A stretch of 64,000 bases of DNA from Bacillus sp. cl95 (GCF_900115925.1 NZ_FOYF01000004.1:22347-86346), one strand, 5' to 3'; numbered from the stretch's first letter, positions 42,365-52,118 are shown. Notes: generated from the letters alone by a model not told the origin. Made by a program: numbers and translations.

Positions 42365-44095
42365 TTAATTCGGTTGTAAAGTTGTTTCAAACTGTACTTT
42401 ATGAAGGTTGGCAAATATTCCGTCTTGTCTGATCAATTCGTCATGTGTTCCTTGCTCGGCAATGCCGGCCTCTGTAACAACCACGATCTTGTCTGCATTC
42501 CTTATCGTCGCAAGTCTATGAGCGATTACGAGTGTCGTACGATTTTGGGAGAGTTCAGTTAAAGCCTTCTGGATAATTCTTTCCGTTTCCGTATCAAGTG
42601 CAGATGTGGCTTCGTCCAAAATAAGAATCGGCGGGTTTTTAAGAAACATCCTTGCAATAGCGATTCTTTGTTTTTGTCCTCCCGATAACTTTAGACCTCG
42701 TTCTCCTATTTGTGTCTCATATCCTGCTGGCAAGGAGGCGATAAAATCTTCTAGATGAGCTCTTTTGGCAGCTTTTACAATATCCTCATGGTTTGCTCCA
42801 AGTGAACCATATGCAATGTTTTCACGAAGCGTTCCTGTAAAGAGAAAAACATCCTGCTGGACGATTCCAATCTGTGAGCGCAACGATTTCTTTGTCATTT
42901 TGCGGATATCGATGCCATCGATTTGGATTGAACCTTCATTGACATCGTAAAAGCGCGGAATTAGAGTGCAGATAGTCGTTTTACCTGCGCCTGAAGGACC
43001 AACAAAGGCAATCGTTTCCCCGCTTTTAATTTCCAAATCAATTTTTTCAAGGACGGGCTTATGATTCTCATATCCAAAGGTTACATTTTGAAAGACAATG
43101 TCTCCTTTTAAACGAGAAATCTCTAGGGCATTCTCCTGATCTACCACATCTGGATTTTGGTCCATTAATTCTGTAAAACGCTTAAAGCCGGCCATTCCTT
43201 TTGGGTATAGTTCGAGAATCGCGCTAATTTTATCAATAGGTTTGAATAATACATTCACATAAAGCAAGAAACCGACCAATTCTCCATAGCTGAGGCTTCC
43301 GCGAAAACTGAGCCACGCCCCATAAACAAGGACAATCAAAACAATAAGCCGAGTCAGCATATAGATACTCGAAGAACTAAATGACATGACTTTGTAAGCA
43401 GCCAATTTTGCAGAACGGAACTTCCGATTGTTAACTGTAAATCTCTCAATCTCAAAATCTTCATTTGTAAAAGACTGAACGACTCGGATACCAGCAACGC
43501 TATCCTCTACCCTTGCATTTACATCTGCAATGTCACTGTACATATTCTTCCATGCAGCGTTCATTTTTACATTGGAATAAGTGATTAACCATATCAAAAA
43601 TGGAACGATGATCATCGTTATAAGCGCCAGCTTTACGTTAATTGTTAGCATAATCCAGAACGCGCCGACAAACGTCATAACAGCAATAAACAAATCCTCT
43701 GGTCCATGATGGGCGAGTTCACCTAAATCAAATAAGTCGTTTGTGATGCGGCTCATAATGTGTCCCGTCTTTGTATTATCAAAGAACCTGAATGACTGTT
43801 TCTGAACGTGTTGAAAAAGCTGCTGCCTCATGTCGGTTTCAATATTGATCCCAAGCTTATGTCCCCAGTAATTAACGATGAACTGCAGAAAAGTACTGAT
43901 TACGTACAATAGAAGCAGCCCGATGCTAACTCCTACTATGGTATTCCAGTTACCGCTTGGCAAAAGTTTATCAATAAACCATTGAACAGCCAGCGGAAAC
44001 GCCAACTCAAGCAACGCCACAATCACAGCACTGCTAAAATCAATGATGAATAACTTTCGATGCGGACGGTAATACGTAAAAAAGCGTCGTATCAT
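42365..44095 (-). CDS. ABC exporter with fused permease and ATPase (YgaD-like)
   Basis: A 576-residue half-transporter. Six N-terminal membrane helices (to about residue 310) are followed by an ATPase with Walker A GPSGAGKTTICT, Q-loop IGIVQQDVFLF, signature LSGGQKQRIAIARM, Walker B ILILDEATSALD and H-loop VIAHRLATI. Type-IV multidrug or lipid exporters have this form and work as dimers. ATG 44095 was chosen (AAGGAG 9 nt upstream, MIRRFFTYYRPHRKLF start); the ATG six codons earlier has no site. It may be the YgaD orthologue, but substrate and identity are not certain. Confidence 0.9.
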   Translation of the reverse strand: MIRRFFTYYRPHRKLFIIDFSSAVIVALLELAFPLAVQWFIDKLLPSGNWNTIVGVSIGLLLLYVISTFLQFIVNYWGHKLGINIETDMRQQLFQHVQKQSFRFFDNTKTGHIMSRITNDLFDLGELAHHGPEDLFIAVMTFVGAFWIMLTINVKLALITMIIVPFLIWLITYSNVKMNAAWKNMYSDIADVNARVEDSVAGIRVVQSFTNEDFEIERFTVNNRKFRSAKLAAYKVMSFSSSSIYMLTRLIVLIVLVYGAWLSFRGSLSYGELVGFLLYVNVLFKPIDKISAILELYPKGMAGFKRFTELMDQNPDVVDQENALEISRLKGDIVFQNVTFGYENHKPVLEKIDLEIKSGETIAFVGPSGAGKTTICTLIPRFYDVNEGSIQIDGIDIRKMTKKSLRSQIGIVQQDVFLFTGTLRENIAYGSLGANHEDIVKAAKRAHLEDFIASLPAGYETQIGERGLKLSGGQKQRIAIARMFLKNPPILILDEATSALDTETERIIQKALTELSQNRTTLVIAHRLATIRNADKIVVVTEAGIAEQGTHDELIRQDGIFANLHKVQFETTLQPN

Positions 44096-44201
44096 AGATG
44101 GTTTCTCCTTCATGTTTATCTAGTGATTATATGCCAAAGAGTGGGATTTTTTCAAGAATTCTGTTATTAAACAGCATCTACCTCTGACAATTTTTTGTAA
44201 T

Positions 44202-44238
44202 AAGAAAAGGAACCGGTTGAAACGGTTCCTTTTCTTAT
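44202..44238 (-). terminator. Terminator downstream of the SNF2 helicase gene
   Basis: A 14-bp perfect stem AAGAAAAGGAACCG and complement with a 7-nt loop, about 180 bp after the helicase stop. Confidence 0.8.
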
Positions 44239-44279
44239 AATTGGGAGTCAGATATTAAAAATAAGGCGTGTTTATATAG

Positions 44280-44417
44280 AAAGTAGAAATTGATTTCGAT
44301 TTGGACGAAAATAATTGGACTTCTGTAGAGATTAATCTTAGGGTAGACGAAAAAAACAGCCATTTAGGAGAGAAAATCTTTAAAACAAAAGGAAATAGAT
44401 TTTTGTCACCTGTCTAA
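44280..44417 (+). other. Short open stretch, possible gene remnant
   Basis: The frame from just after a TAG (44277) to TAA (44415) encodes 45 residues with plausible protein composition (VEIDFDLDENNWTSVEINLR) but has no start codon or ribosome site. It could be the C-terminal end of a lost gene, or chance. It overlaps the helicase stop on the opposite strand. Confidence 0.2.
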
Positions 44418-47400
44418 ATCATCAATATTTCCCTTATATCCTCTTCCGTCAGAGAGAAATTCTCTTTCTGTTCTGGATCAATAATCTCTTCAATGAGATT
44501 TCTCTTTTTCTCCTGCAATTCATTCATCTTTTCCTCAATCGTTCCTCGGGAAACTAGCTTAATGACCTGAACAACATTCTTCTGCCCCATTCGATGGGCT
44601 CGGTCAGCTGCCTGCTCCTCTACGGCTGGATTCCACCATAGGTCATAGAGGATCACTGTATCTGCGCCAGTTAAATTAAGACCTGTGCCTCCGGCTTTCA
44701 ATGAGATCAGGAAAAGATCACGTTCACCCTCGTTGAAACGATGGCAAACTTCCACTCGTTCTTCCGATGGAGTTTGACCATCAAGATAGAAGAAAGCCAG
44801 TCCTTGTTCTGTTAACTCCTTGCCAATCAAATTCAACATCTTTGTAAACTGGGAAAAAATCAAAACTCTTCTTCCTGAAAGTTGGGCCTCCTCTACAATC
44901 TTGAGAAGTTGTTCAAATTTCGCTGAACTTCCTTTGTATCCATCTACAAAAAGGGCAGGATGGCAGCATATTTGCCTTAACCGAGTTAATCCTGCGAGAA
45001 TTCTTATTTTATTTTTCCTCAAAGTATCCTTATCAAGATGTTTCAATGTATCGTGTCGTAGCTTCGCTAGATAAGTAGCATACAATTTCTTTTGTTCAGG
45101 AAGCAATTCCATGGACTCCAACGACTCAATTTTTTCTGGAAGCTCTCCTAGTACATCTTCCTTTAGTCTACGCAGCAAGAATGGACGAATCCTGCGAGCG
45201 ATTTTCTTTTTGGAGAGATGACTGTATTCTCGTAACCCCATGAACAATTCTGGGAAAACGACGTGGAAAATAGACCACAGCTCTTCAAGTGAATTCTCCA
45301 CGGGCGTACCGGTTAGAGCAAAGCGATGTACGGCTTTTATCTTCTTTACTGCTCTAGCTGTCTGTGTGATAGGATTCTTAAAAGCCTGTGCCTCATCAAA
45401 AAATACTGTATGAAATTTTTGATTTTCATAGGTCTTGATGTCTTTACGTAACAATGGATAAGAAGTGATGACGACATCAGCTTTTGAAACCTCCTTAAGT
45501 ATCCTTAACCTTTCTGATTGTTTTCCATCCACAATAATGGCTTGTATATCAGGAGTGAATTTCAACAGTTCACTTAGCCAGTTATACGTCAGTGAAGATG
45601 GACAGACAACCAAAACAGGAAGGTTTCTCTTTCGGATATCAGGAAGTTCCGAAGCGATGTACGCAATGCTTTGCAGTGTTTTCCCTAACCCCATATCATC
45701 AGCCAGGATACCACCAAATCCATAGCCGGCTAAGGTTTTCATCCATTTGTACCCGTGCGTTTGATAGTCTCGAAGAAGCTTTTGCAAGTTTTCTGGCACT
45801 TTGAAATTCATGAGACTGGGGTTTTCAATCGTTTCTAGGAATCTGCGGAACGATTCTTCATAGGTGAACGTTTGATCTTCTTCGACACTATTCATCAGTC
45901 GAAGTCCTTGAACAATTGGAACATTTAACCCACTTTCAAGATCCTCATTTTGAACAGGAAGTGCATTGAGAAATCGTTGAATTTCTTTAAATTCCCTCGT
46001 CTCTAACGAAAGAAGCGAGCCGTTTCTTAATCGATAATACTTTCGTTTTTCCTCTAGCGCTGAAAGCAATTCACGTATTTGACTATCTGGAATACCGTCC
46101 ATTTCAAATTTGAACTCAAGCCAATTGGTCCGCTCTCTTTTGACTTTCACCCTAATTTTTGGTGGAGCGCTCTCCCTGAAAATTCTGTTCCTGACTGCAG
46201 TCGTCGCATAAATTTGTACAAGTTTTTGCAGCTTTGGGACCACATAATATAGAAATTCATATTCTAAATCTTCATTATGGAGAAAATATCCACCATCTGT
46301 CTTGGCAAAAGAACTATCTTCCATCAACTCGAGGATGGTATTCTCCTTTGCTACGTCCCTGATGAGGAGCTTGTTTACCTTATCCTCTAAAGGATTAATG
46401 ACAACATTTTCATAGTGGAACTCAAGCCCGACGAGCAGCCGGTTCTTCACTCGATCCAAGAATAGTTTGGCACTCAGAGGCGTCTTCACTAGTTGGGAAG
46501 ATATCTCTTTTGATAGATGAACCTCGCCTAACTTCTTCAAACCTGGCACGACTTTTTCTAGAAAAAAACCCACTTGTTTTTCGGCAATGGGTATAGCGTT
46601 CTTCCCTGTAGAATCCAGCATCCGTTTCATATCTGTAAGGCGCTGGCAATCTTCATCTTTCAGCTCTACAAATGTTCCATCAGTCAATACCAAGCTATAT
46701 GAACCCAATATGATTAGCTTATTGAATCCGCGCATCTTCAATTGATAGCCTTTGCCTTCGATTTCAGAAAAATCGAATCGAAGGGGAAGCCGTTCAGTCG
46801 ATAAGTGAAGGCCCTCATACATTTCGCCTTCTACCTCTAACTTTACCTTTGGATCCACTCTTAATTGAGAAAAAAGGCTATCCCATGAAGATGGGGGGAT
46901 TATCAATTGATGCTTCCCCCTTTTTTCTTCATGGTACTCCGACTTGTTATCTATAAATATCTTTTCATCATCAACAATTTGGATAAGTTGCTGCAAAACA
47001 ACATTGGTTTCATGTGAAAAGCAATGTTGGCTAGGATCGTAAGTGAAGGACGGTGATAAATTTGTGACCTTTCCTTCTTTCACATTCTTAAAGAAACCTC
47101 TTATGTCTTCAACATTCTCGGCTTCGATTTTTATTTCGATCCCCAATAAAAACTGTCCATTATCTATGTTAATAGGGCTCAAGATAAATTCTGCATCAAT
47201 CGTTTTTCTTTTTTCAAAATGAAGTTGTTGCCCACTTTTTTTTCTGGGCTTGCTTTGGAAAATGCTCAGTAATCCTTCTGAAAAATTGATGTCCATTGAA
47301 TCGTCTTTTGGTTTGCTTGAATGTTCTTCAGTCGTTTCAAGGCGCTGTTGCTCATTTATAGCCATTAACACTGCTGCTATATGCTGACAATCCTTTTGAA

Positions 47401-47623
47401 AGGAAGCAAGCGATGGGCAGCTGCACTCTGTTCGAAATCCACCCATATCATCTTTTTCAATAATGACATGGAAATCCTCGGCTCCAATAACCGTAGCTTC
47501 ACATCGATCCGCTTCAAAGTGTTCAAATTTCACTTTATGGGAACGAAAAAAAGCATCCCCTCGTTTGAAAGAGACTGGCCCGCACAGATCAATGATGATT
47601 TTATGATTGAGTTTGATATTCAT
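44414..47623 (-). CDS. SNF2-family helicase with SWIM zinc finger
   Basis: A 1069-residue DNA-dependent ATPase. The N-terminus carries a SWIM zinc finger (CSCPSLASFQKDCQH, about residues 68-82), the middle 350 residues are the bacterial SNF2-associated region, and the C-terminal half is the motor: Walker A LADDMGLGKTLQSIAY, DEAQ box in FFDEAQAFKN, LTGTPVENSLEELWS, and the second lobe with LKAGGTGLNLTGADTVI and ADRAHRMGQ. Such proteins remodel protein-DNA complexes, and in bacteria a role in transcription or repair is possible but unproven. AAGGAG precedes the ATG by 8 nt. Monocistronic. Confidence 0.92.
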   Translation of the reverse strand: MNIKLNHKIIIDLCGPVSFKRGDAFFRSHKVKFEHFEADRCEATVIGAEDFHVIIEKDDMGGFRTECSCPSLASFQKDCQHIAAVLMAINEQQRLETTEEHSSKPKDDSMDINFSEGLLSIFQSKPRKKSGQQLHFEKRKTIDAEFILSPINIDNGQFLLGIEIKIEAENVEDIRGFFKNVKEGKVTNLSPSFTYDPSQHCFSHETNVVLQQLIQIVDDEKIFIDNKSEYHEEKRGKHQLIIPPSSWDSLFSQLRVDPKVKLEVEGEMYEGLHLSTERLPLRFDFSEIEGKGYQLKMRGFNKLIILGSYSLVLTDGTFVELKDEDCQRLTDMKRMLDSTGKNAIPIAEKQVGFFLEKVVPGLKKLGEVHLSKEISSQLVKTPLSAKLFLDRVKNRLLVGLEFHYENVVINPLEDKVNKLLIRDVAKENTILELMEDSSFAKTDGGYFLHNEDLEYEFLYYVVPKLQKLVQIYATTAVRNRIFRESAPPKIRVKVKRERTNWLEFKFEMDGIPDSQIRELLSALEEKRKYYRLRNGSLLSLETREFKEIQRFLNALPVQNEDLESGLNVPIVQGLRLMNSVEEDQTFTYEESFRRFLETIENPSLMNFKVPENLQKLLRDYQTHGYKWMKTLAGYGFGGILADDMGLGKTLQSIAYIASELPDIRKRNLPVLVVCPSSLTYNWLSELLKFTPDIQAIIVDGKQSERLRILKEVSKADVVITSYPLLRKDIKTYENQKFHTVFFDEAQAFKNPITQTARAVKKIKAVHRFALTGTPVENSLEELWSIFHVVFPELFMGLREYSHLSKKKIARRIRPFLLRRLKEDVLGELPEKIESLESMELLPEQKKLYATYLAKLRHDTLKHLDKDTLRKNKIRILAGLTRLRQICCHPALFVDGYKGSSAKFEQLLKIVEEAQLSGRRVLIFSQFTKMLNLIGKELTEQGLAFFYLDGQTPSEERVEVCHRFNEGERDLFLISLKAGGTGLNLTGADTVILYDLWWNPAVEEQAADRAHRMGQKNVVQVIKLVSRGTIEEKMNELQEKKRNLIEEIIDPEQKENFSLTEEDIREILMI

Positions 47624-47832
47624 ATGCCTTGCTCCTTCTTGGGGTTGGAAATTAAGCTAATGTCATTTTAATTTTCGTTGTCCAGTAGTTATCACTTATT
47701 TAGCTACTACTTAGTTTAACATCCTTATACATATTCGCTCTAATCATAACCAACTTATTATATATTAGTGGATAAAACATACTAAATTGAACAATCTAAT
47801 ATGAAGGATTTGTTATTATGGGGTGAGCACCA

Positions 47833-48537
47833 ATGGATTTTTTTAGCAGTCAAGAATCTCTTACAGCAGTCGAGTGGAGTATGAGAGCAATCGTTAGTTT
47901 CTTTTTTTTGGTCTTTGTAGCAAAAATAATGGGACAACGATCCATCTCAAAGTTGAGATTTTTGGATTTCGTGATACTACTACTGTTAGGAAATATTCTT
48001 GCCCACCCGTTATCTGACGAGGGTTTAGGGCTTAAAGGTTCCATGATTTCGATAAGTGTATTAGTTATTCTCTATCTATCAGGAATTCTTTTGAGCTTGA
48101 AATCGAATCGAATTAGAACGTTCTTTAACCCTTCACCGATGCCTCTTATTGAAAATGGACAAATTCTATATAAGAACTTATTTAAAGCAAAGATAACGAT
48201 TGAATTTCTACTATCTGAATTACGAAAAGAAAAAACAGATGATATTCAAAAAGTAGCGCTTGCACTTTGGGAACCAGGAGGAACGATATCGATATTTTTA
48301 GCTCCTCAACATCAGCCCGTTACTACTGCCGATCTAAATTTACCGATAAAATCTTTTGATTTTCCAAAAACAGTTATTAAGGAAAGAACGATTGATAACA
48401 ATGAATTACAGCAGCTTGGAAAAGACGAACAATGGCTTAAAGACAGCATCAAAGAAACTTATGGCGTTACTGTAAACGAGGTATTACTAGCAACCCTAGA
48501 TAAAGGAAATAACCTTAAAGTATTTTTATATAATTAG
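47833..48537 (+). CDS. DUF421 membrane protein (YetF/YdfS-like)
   Basis: A 234-residue protein with three N-terminal membrane helices (IVSFFFLVFVAKIMGQR, SISKLRFLDFVILLLLGNIL, MISISVLVILYLSGIL) and a cytoplasmic DUF421 domain including PLIENGQILYKNLFKAKITI and FLLSELRKEKTDDIQKVALAL. The C-terminal tail resembles a second small domain (VNEVLLATLDKGNNLKVFLY). Related proteins in Bacillus act in the spore or cell membrane; role here is unknown. GGGGTG is 7 nt before the ATG. Confidence 0.87.
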   Translation: MDFFSSQESLTAVEWSMRAIVSFFFLVFVAKIMGQRSISKLRFLDFVILLLLGNILAHPLSDEGLGLKGSMISISVLVILYLSGILLSLKSNRIRTFFNPSPMPLIENGQILYKNLFKAKITIEFLLSELRKEKTDDIQKVALALWEPGGTISIFLAPQHQPVTTADLNLPIKSFDFPKTVIKERTIDNNELQQLGKDEQWLKDSIKETYGVTVNEVLLATLDKGNNLKVFLYN

Positions 48538-48550
48538 AAGCCCAGCAGTA

Positions 48551-48583
48551 AATAAAAAATCTAGAGGGCTAAGCCTCTAGATT
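48551..48583 (-). terminator. Terminator of the VWA gene
   Basis: A 10-bp perfect stem AATCTAGAGG / CCTCTAGATT, 6-nt loop, then TTTTTTATTT on the minus strand; it also faces the convergent DUF421 gene. Confidence 0.85.
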
Positions 48584-48619
48584 AGGATAGATGTCTTATG
48601 CTTTTTGCATGTTAAGAGC

Positions 48620-49204
48620 TCATTTCTGCCTTTTTTCTGATACTACTTCTGAAATCATTTCATACATGCACTCCACACCTTTGTCTGAAGCCTCAAACTT
48701 ATAGGCATGATTTCTTGCAATCCCAATGCTCTCTGCCTCACTAGCTGCATCAATGTTTGCGCCCATGAAAATAAATTCCCAATTATATTTCTCCTGCTGA
48801 TGATTGATTAGTTTTTTTATTTTTCCATAAGTGAACTCACTGCTCGCATTTTCCATCCCATCGGTTGTTATGACAAAAATGACTTTTCCCGATCTATTTT
48901 CAGCCTCAGTTTGCGACAACCTTCTGCCCACATCCAAAATCGTTTTCCCAATAGCGTCAAGAAGAGCTGTACACCCTCTAACATAGTACTCAGCTTCGGT
49001 TAATACTGCATTTTTAGCTTCAATACCATTCCATAAGACCTCATATTCATCATCAAACAAAACCGTTGTAAGAATCGTTTTTCCTTCTAACTGACATTGC
49101 CTCTTAACAAATGCGTTAAATCCCCCAACCGTATCACTTTCAAGGCCTGCCATTGATCCACTTCTATCAAGCAGGAAAATAATTTCTGTTAAATCCTTAT
49201 TCAT
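48620..49204 (-). CDS. VWA-domain protein
   Basis: A 194-residue single VWA domain. The MIDAS is complete: DRSGSM near residue 15, Thr in the YVRGCTALLDAIG segment, and ITTDGMENASS with the Asp. It ends FIFMGANIDAASEAESIGI. VWA proteins use a bound metal ion to mediate protein interaction; no signal peptide is present so it is cytosolic. The ATG at 49204 has GGGAG 9 nt upstream. It is divergent from an HTH gene, with 97 bp between, suggesting shared regulation. Confidence 0.88.
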   Translation of the reverse strand: MNKDLTEIIFLLDRSGSMAGLESDTVGGFNAFVKRQCQLEGKTILTTVLFDDEYEVLWNGIEAKNAVLTEAEYYVRGCTALLDAIGKTILDVGRRLSQTEAENRSGKVIFVITTDGMENASSEFTYGKIKKLINHQQEKYNWEFIFMGANIDAASEAESIGIARNHAYKFEASDKGVECMYEMISEVVSEKRQK

Positions 49205-49301
49205 TATGATCATCTCCCTTAAATTCTTTCATGATATAATTGTAGCTAATCATATCCATAATTTGGTCGCCTGCTAAGCGACATTTAGGGAGGTAGACCA
49301 C

Positions 49302-49796
49302 TTGCTTGATAAAAAGCTATTTGACGAATTACAGGAATTCATTGATTTCCATTTAAATGTTCCTGAGATGAGTCATATGATATTCTCCGATTCACTAGAA
49401 AAGTGCAGCCAAGAAGTATGGTTGGATGAACTTGACGACTTTATTAAGAATAATCATAAACCTACACTGACACAGTTATTGTTTACTTATATTGATCAAA
49501 AAGGTGTCAGTGATCCAGAGATATACAAAAAAGCGGGAATGGATCGTAAACATTTTTCAAAATTACGTTCTAATCCAAACTACCAGCCTAAAAAAAATAC
49601 CGTAATCGCACTGGCGTTGGCACTAGAACTAAACAGTGAAGAAACCGACGATTTTTTAGATTCCGCCGGTTATTCCTTATCGCAAAGTGATACATCTGAC
49701 CTTGTCATTCAATTTTGTATAGAGAAAAAGATTTTTAAGATAGAAGAGGTCAATCAAGCGTTGTATTATTTTAGTTTGAAGCCGTTGGGGATTTAA
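49302..49796 (+). CDS. HTH-domain protein paired with the VWA gene
   Basis: A 164-residue soluble protein. The middle (about residues 75-130) is an XRE/Cro-type HTH: DPEIYKKAGMDRKHFSKLRS, then NTVIALALALELNSEETDDF and SAGYSLSQSDTSDLVIQFCI. The acidic N-terminal 70 residues are unassigned. In other Firmicutes this type of domain occurs beside or fused to macro-domain proteins, but none is seen here. The start at 49302 is TTG with AGGGAGG upstream. Downstream is a copy of the GTGCCTGTCACC hairpin family. Confidence 0.7.
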   Translation: MLDKKLFDELQEFIDFHLNVPEMSHMIFSDSLEKCSQEVWLDELDDFIKNNHKPTLTQLLFTYIDQKGVSDPEIYKKAGMDRKHFSKLRSNPNYQPKKNTVIALALALELNSEETDDFLDSAGYSLSQSDTSDLVIQFCIEKKIFKIEEVNQALYYFSLKPLGI

Positions 49797-49863
49797 AAAA
49801 GTGCCTGTCACCACCCGAAATTTGTCGAAAATAATATCGACTCAACTTAGGTAGTGAGCAGGG
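49795..49863 (-). repeat. GTGCCTGTCACC hairpin repeat, degraded copy
   Basis: The left arm GTGCCTGTCACCACCCGAAA is well kept; the right arm (about 49838-49862) is altered. On the minus strand it has a TTTTTT tail and could end the ZIP transporter transcript. It matches copies at 53910, 56630 and 57403. Confidence 0.7.
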
Positions 49864-50586
49864 CTATGACATATCAGTAATGATAATCATCGTTAATAAA
49901 CCGATAACAAATGAAAATGTGGCAGATTTTTCGTTTCCATCCCCATGGCTTTCTGGGATTAACTCTTTGTATACAACAAACAGCATTGAGCCTGCTGCGA
50001 AAGCCAACCCATACGGCACTACCCCAAGAAACTGATCTGTTAATTGCAATCCGATCAGCGATGAAACAAATTCTATGGCCCCTGTAAAAGCTGTATACAA
50101 AAAAGCCCTTAGTTTAGACACCCTATTGGTAATTAGAAATAGACAAACTAAAAAGCCTTCGGGAAAATTCTGTAAACCTATTGAAAACGACACCAGCGAA
50201 CCTAATTCCTCGTAATGGCTCGCATAACTCACTCCTACAGATATTCCTTCTGGGATGTTATGTATGGCCATGGCAGCTATCAACAAAAGAGGATTTGCTT
50301 GTTGACCAGGATGATTTGCATGCTCCAACTCTACGTGTGGCAAGTAGGTTTCCAATAAAGTTAAGGTTAAGGTTCCAAGAAGAATTCCAACCGTTAAGAC
50401 AAACATATTCGACAGCTTTAAAGTCGAGGGAATAAGTGCATAAGTGGAAGCCGCCACCATAATTCCTGCACTATATGCCAAAAGATTGTCCTTGAGGCGA
50501 TGGGACACATTATTCAATAATAGAGCAGGTAATGCTCCTAATGCAGTACATAAAGCACTAATAAATATTCCTAAATGAGCTTCCAC
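49864..50586 (-). CDS. ZIP family divalent-metal transporter
   Basis: A 240-residue membrane protein with about eight helices. The metal-path motifs are HNIPEGISVGVS (helix IV) and GLQNFPEGFLVCLF (helix V); a histidine-bearing loop (HVELEHANHPGQQ) lies between helices III and IV. It probably moves zinc, or iron or manganese, into the cytoplasm. Start is GTG at 50586 with GAAGGTGG 6 nt upstream. No Zur or Fur box was recognised. Monocistronic. Confidence 0.92.
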   Translation of the reverse strand: MEAHLGIFISALCTALGALPALLLNNVSHRLKDNLLAYSAGIMVAASTYALIPSTLKLSNMFVLTVGILLGTLTLTLLETYLPHVELEHANHPGQQANPLLLIAAMAIHNIPEGISVGVSYASHYEELGSLVSFSIGLQNFPEGFLVCLFLITNRVSKLRAFLYTAFTGAIEFVSSLIGLQLTDQFLGVVPYGLAFAAGSMLFVVYKELIPESHGDGNEKSATFSFVIGLLTMIIITDMS

Positions 50587-50653
50587 CAGAAACCACCTTC
50601 GAAAATGTATTAGTGTAATATATGTACAACCCTTATAAAATATGAAAAACGAG

Positions 50654-51673
50654 TTATTCTAACCTCCACTCAAACCATCTACCATGGCCGTCTGTTTTTC
50701 CAACATTATGCGTGTACTTGATACCATTCATGAAATAATCTAAATGGAGATCTCCGTCTGTCATATTATTATATAGATGCACTACGTCTCGATTTTCCCC
50801 TATGACTCTAATATTCTCAAATAAGTCCTTTTTCCCTTCCAAGGGAATTTGATTAGCAACATGTGTGTGAAAAATACATAGAACAGAATCACTTGGAATT
50901 TGACTCGAAATATTAAGAATTAATTTTACCCCATCACCTTCAATAAATTTGATAGGAAAATCCTTAACATATTGAGCAGCCTTATCAAATAATTCTCTTC
51001 TTTCGTTATGTTCAGGCCAAATCAATGCTTTTAACCATAGGAAATTCTCTTCATTAGAAACATCGTTAACATGTAAATCAAGTCCGATTCTTTGTGTGAC
51101 AGGGGGGGCGGTGAGAAATAGTAAAGGATCATAACTGGATCTGATTTCAGAGGTAATATGTACATTCGAGGATCTATTTCCGTAAGTAGTTCCCGTACCA
51201 TATGAGTAACTATATTGATCCCAAAGCAACTGTAAACCCGCACTTGTTCCTATCTCAACCAATGCTAATGGTTTTTTCATTCTTTCGTATATATAACAAA
51301 AGGCAGGATAGAGGTAAGCGCAACGTCTCACTTCATTCGTCTGTACTAACTTGGTTTGAAGAATTGAAATGACTTCTTCTTTGAATGTCATACAGAATTC
51401 TTTGAAAATAGGAAAAGAACATTCTATCGATTTTGGTTCCTTGACTAGACTTTGATAATATTCTTTTAAAGTATGATCTTTGCCTTTTAGCAAAAGATAA
51501 TGAACCGCACCGAATAACAAGTTGGGTACAGGCTGCCCTTTTTGTACATGTTCACATAAATAAAGCACTTCGTCATCCTGAGCAATTTGCATAGACAAAT
51601 ACTCATACAACTCACTAGACCCTCTGCACTCTTTCTTTGCAAACTGAAGAAAACGTTCTGATAATTGATTCAT
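50654..51673 (-). CDS. DUF2332 family protein
   Basis: A 339-residue cytoplasmic protein matching DUF2332 (NEVRRCAYLYPAFCYIYERM, LVEIGTSAGLQLLWDQYSYS, TDGDLHLDYFMNGI). The EIGTSAGLQLLWDQYSY block looks like a methyltransferase-type Gly-rich loop, so a SAM-binding fold is possible. No function is assigned. The start is uncertain: ATG 51673 gives the usual family beginning but its GGGAG is 12 nt away; an in-frame TTG at 51709 has no obvious site. Monocistronic. Confidence 0.82.
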   Translation of the reverse strand: MNQLSERFLQFAKKECRGSSELYEYLSMQIAQDDEVLYLCEHVQKGQPVPNLLFGAVHYLLLKGKDHTLKEYYQSLVKEPKSIECSFPIFKEFCMTFKEEVISILQTKLVQTNEVRRCAYLYPAFCYIYERMKKPLALVEIGTSAGLQLLWDQYSYSYGTGTTYGNRSSNVHITSEIRSSYDPLLFLTAPPVTQRIGLDLHVNDVSNEENFLWLKALIWPEHNERRELFDKAAQYVKDFPIKFIEGDGVKLILNISSQIPSDSVLCIFHTHVANQIPLEGKKDLFENIRVIGENRDVVHLYNNMTDGDLHLDYFMNGIKYTHNVGKTDGHGRWFEWRLE

Positions 51674-51755
51674 CTTTATCAACAACTCCCGACTGTAGTT
51701 CTCACTCAAGCCAACATCCTAATTTTACCATATCCTTATTTATGAGTATTAAATA

Positions 51756-52118
51756 AAGGCTCTGTTATACTTGCCTGTTGATTTCCGTTCCAGTCGCTTG
51801 CTTTCCGGTACGAATTTTCGAAAAAGCCCTAATGCCGGCTTTTTCAAGAGCAAATTCGTCTTGGGGGCGTTCGCGCCAAGCCTCCTCGTCACTATCGCTC
51901 CTGCGGGGTCTCGCCTGTAACGCTAATCCCCCAGGACATTGATAATCTTCCTCGAAATAACCCACGCACGAAGAAAATGCGATAGCACAAGGAAAGCATC
52001 CTTGAATTTACATCGCACGAAATGATGCGGTAGCATCATTGAGGAATTTCGAGGAGTCAAGCGCCTTCCACTCCAATCAACAAGTGCAAAAAATCAACAA
52101 TGTACTTTAACAGAGCCT
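51756..52118. mobile_element. MITE-like element, 363 bp, with terminal inverted repeats
   Basis: The ends are AGGCTCTGTTA (51756-51766) and TAACAGAGCCT (52108-52118); similarity extends to about 27 bp (TTGTTGATT inside). It is flanked by AAATAA on both sides (51750-51755, 52119-52124), a possible 6-bp target duplication. The interior has no credible gene and includes a block (CGTTCCAGTCGC, CTATCGCTCCTGCGGGGTCT) that I recognise as common in Bacillus genomic repeats. No transposase is encoded, so it would move in trans. Confidence 0.7.

Noticed and set aside
51765..51965. A 66-codon minus-strand frame inside the MITE-like element
   Set aside because: Arg/Glu-rich shadow of repeat sequence; no ribosome site and no transposase motif.
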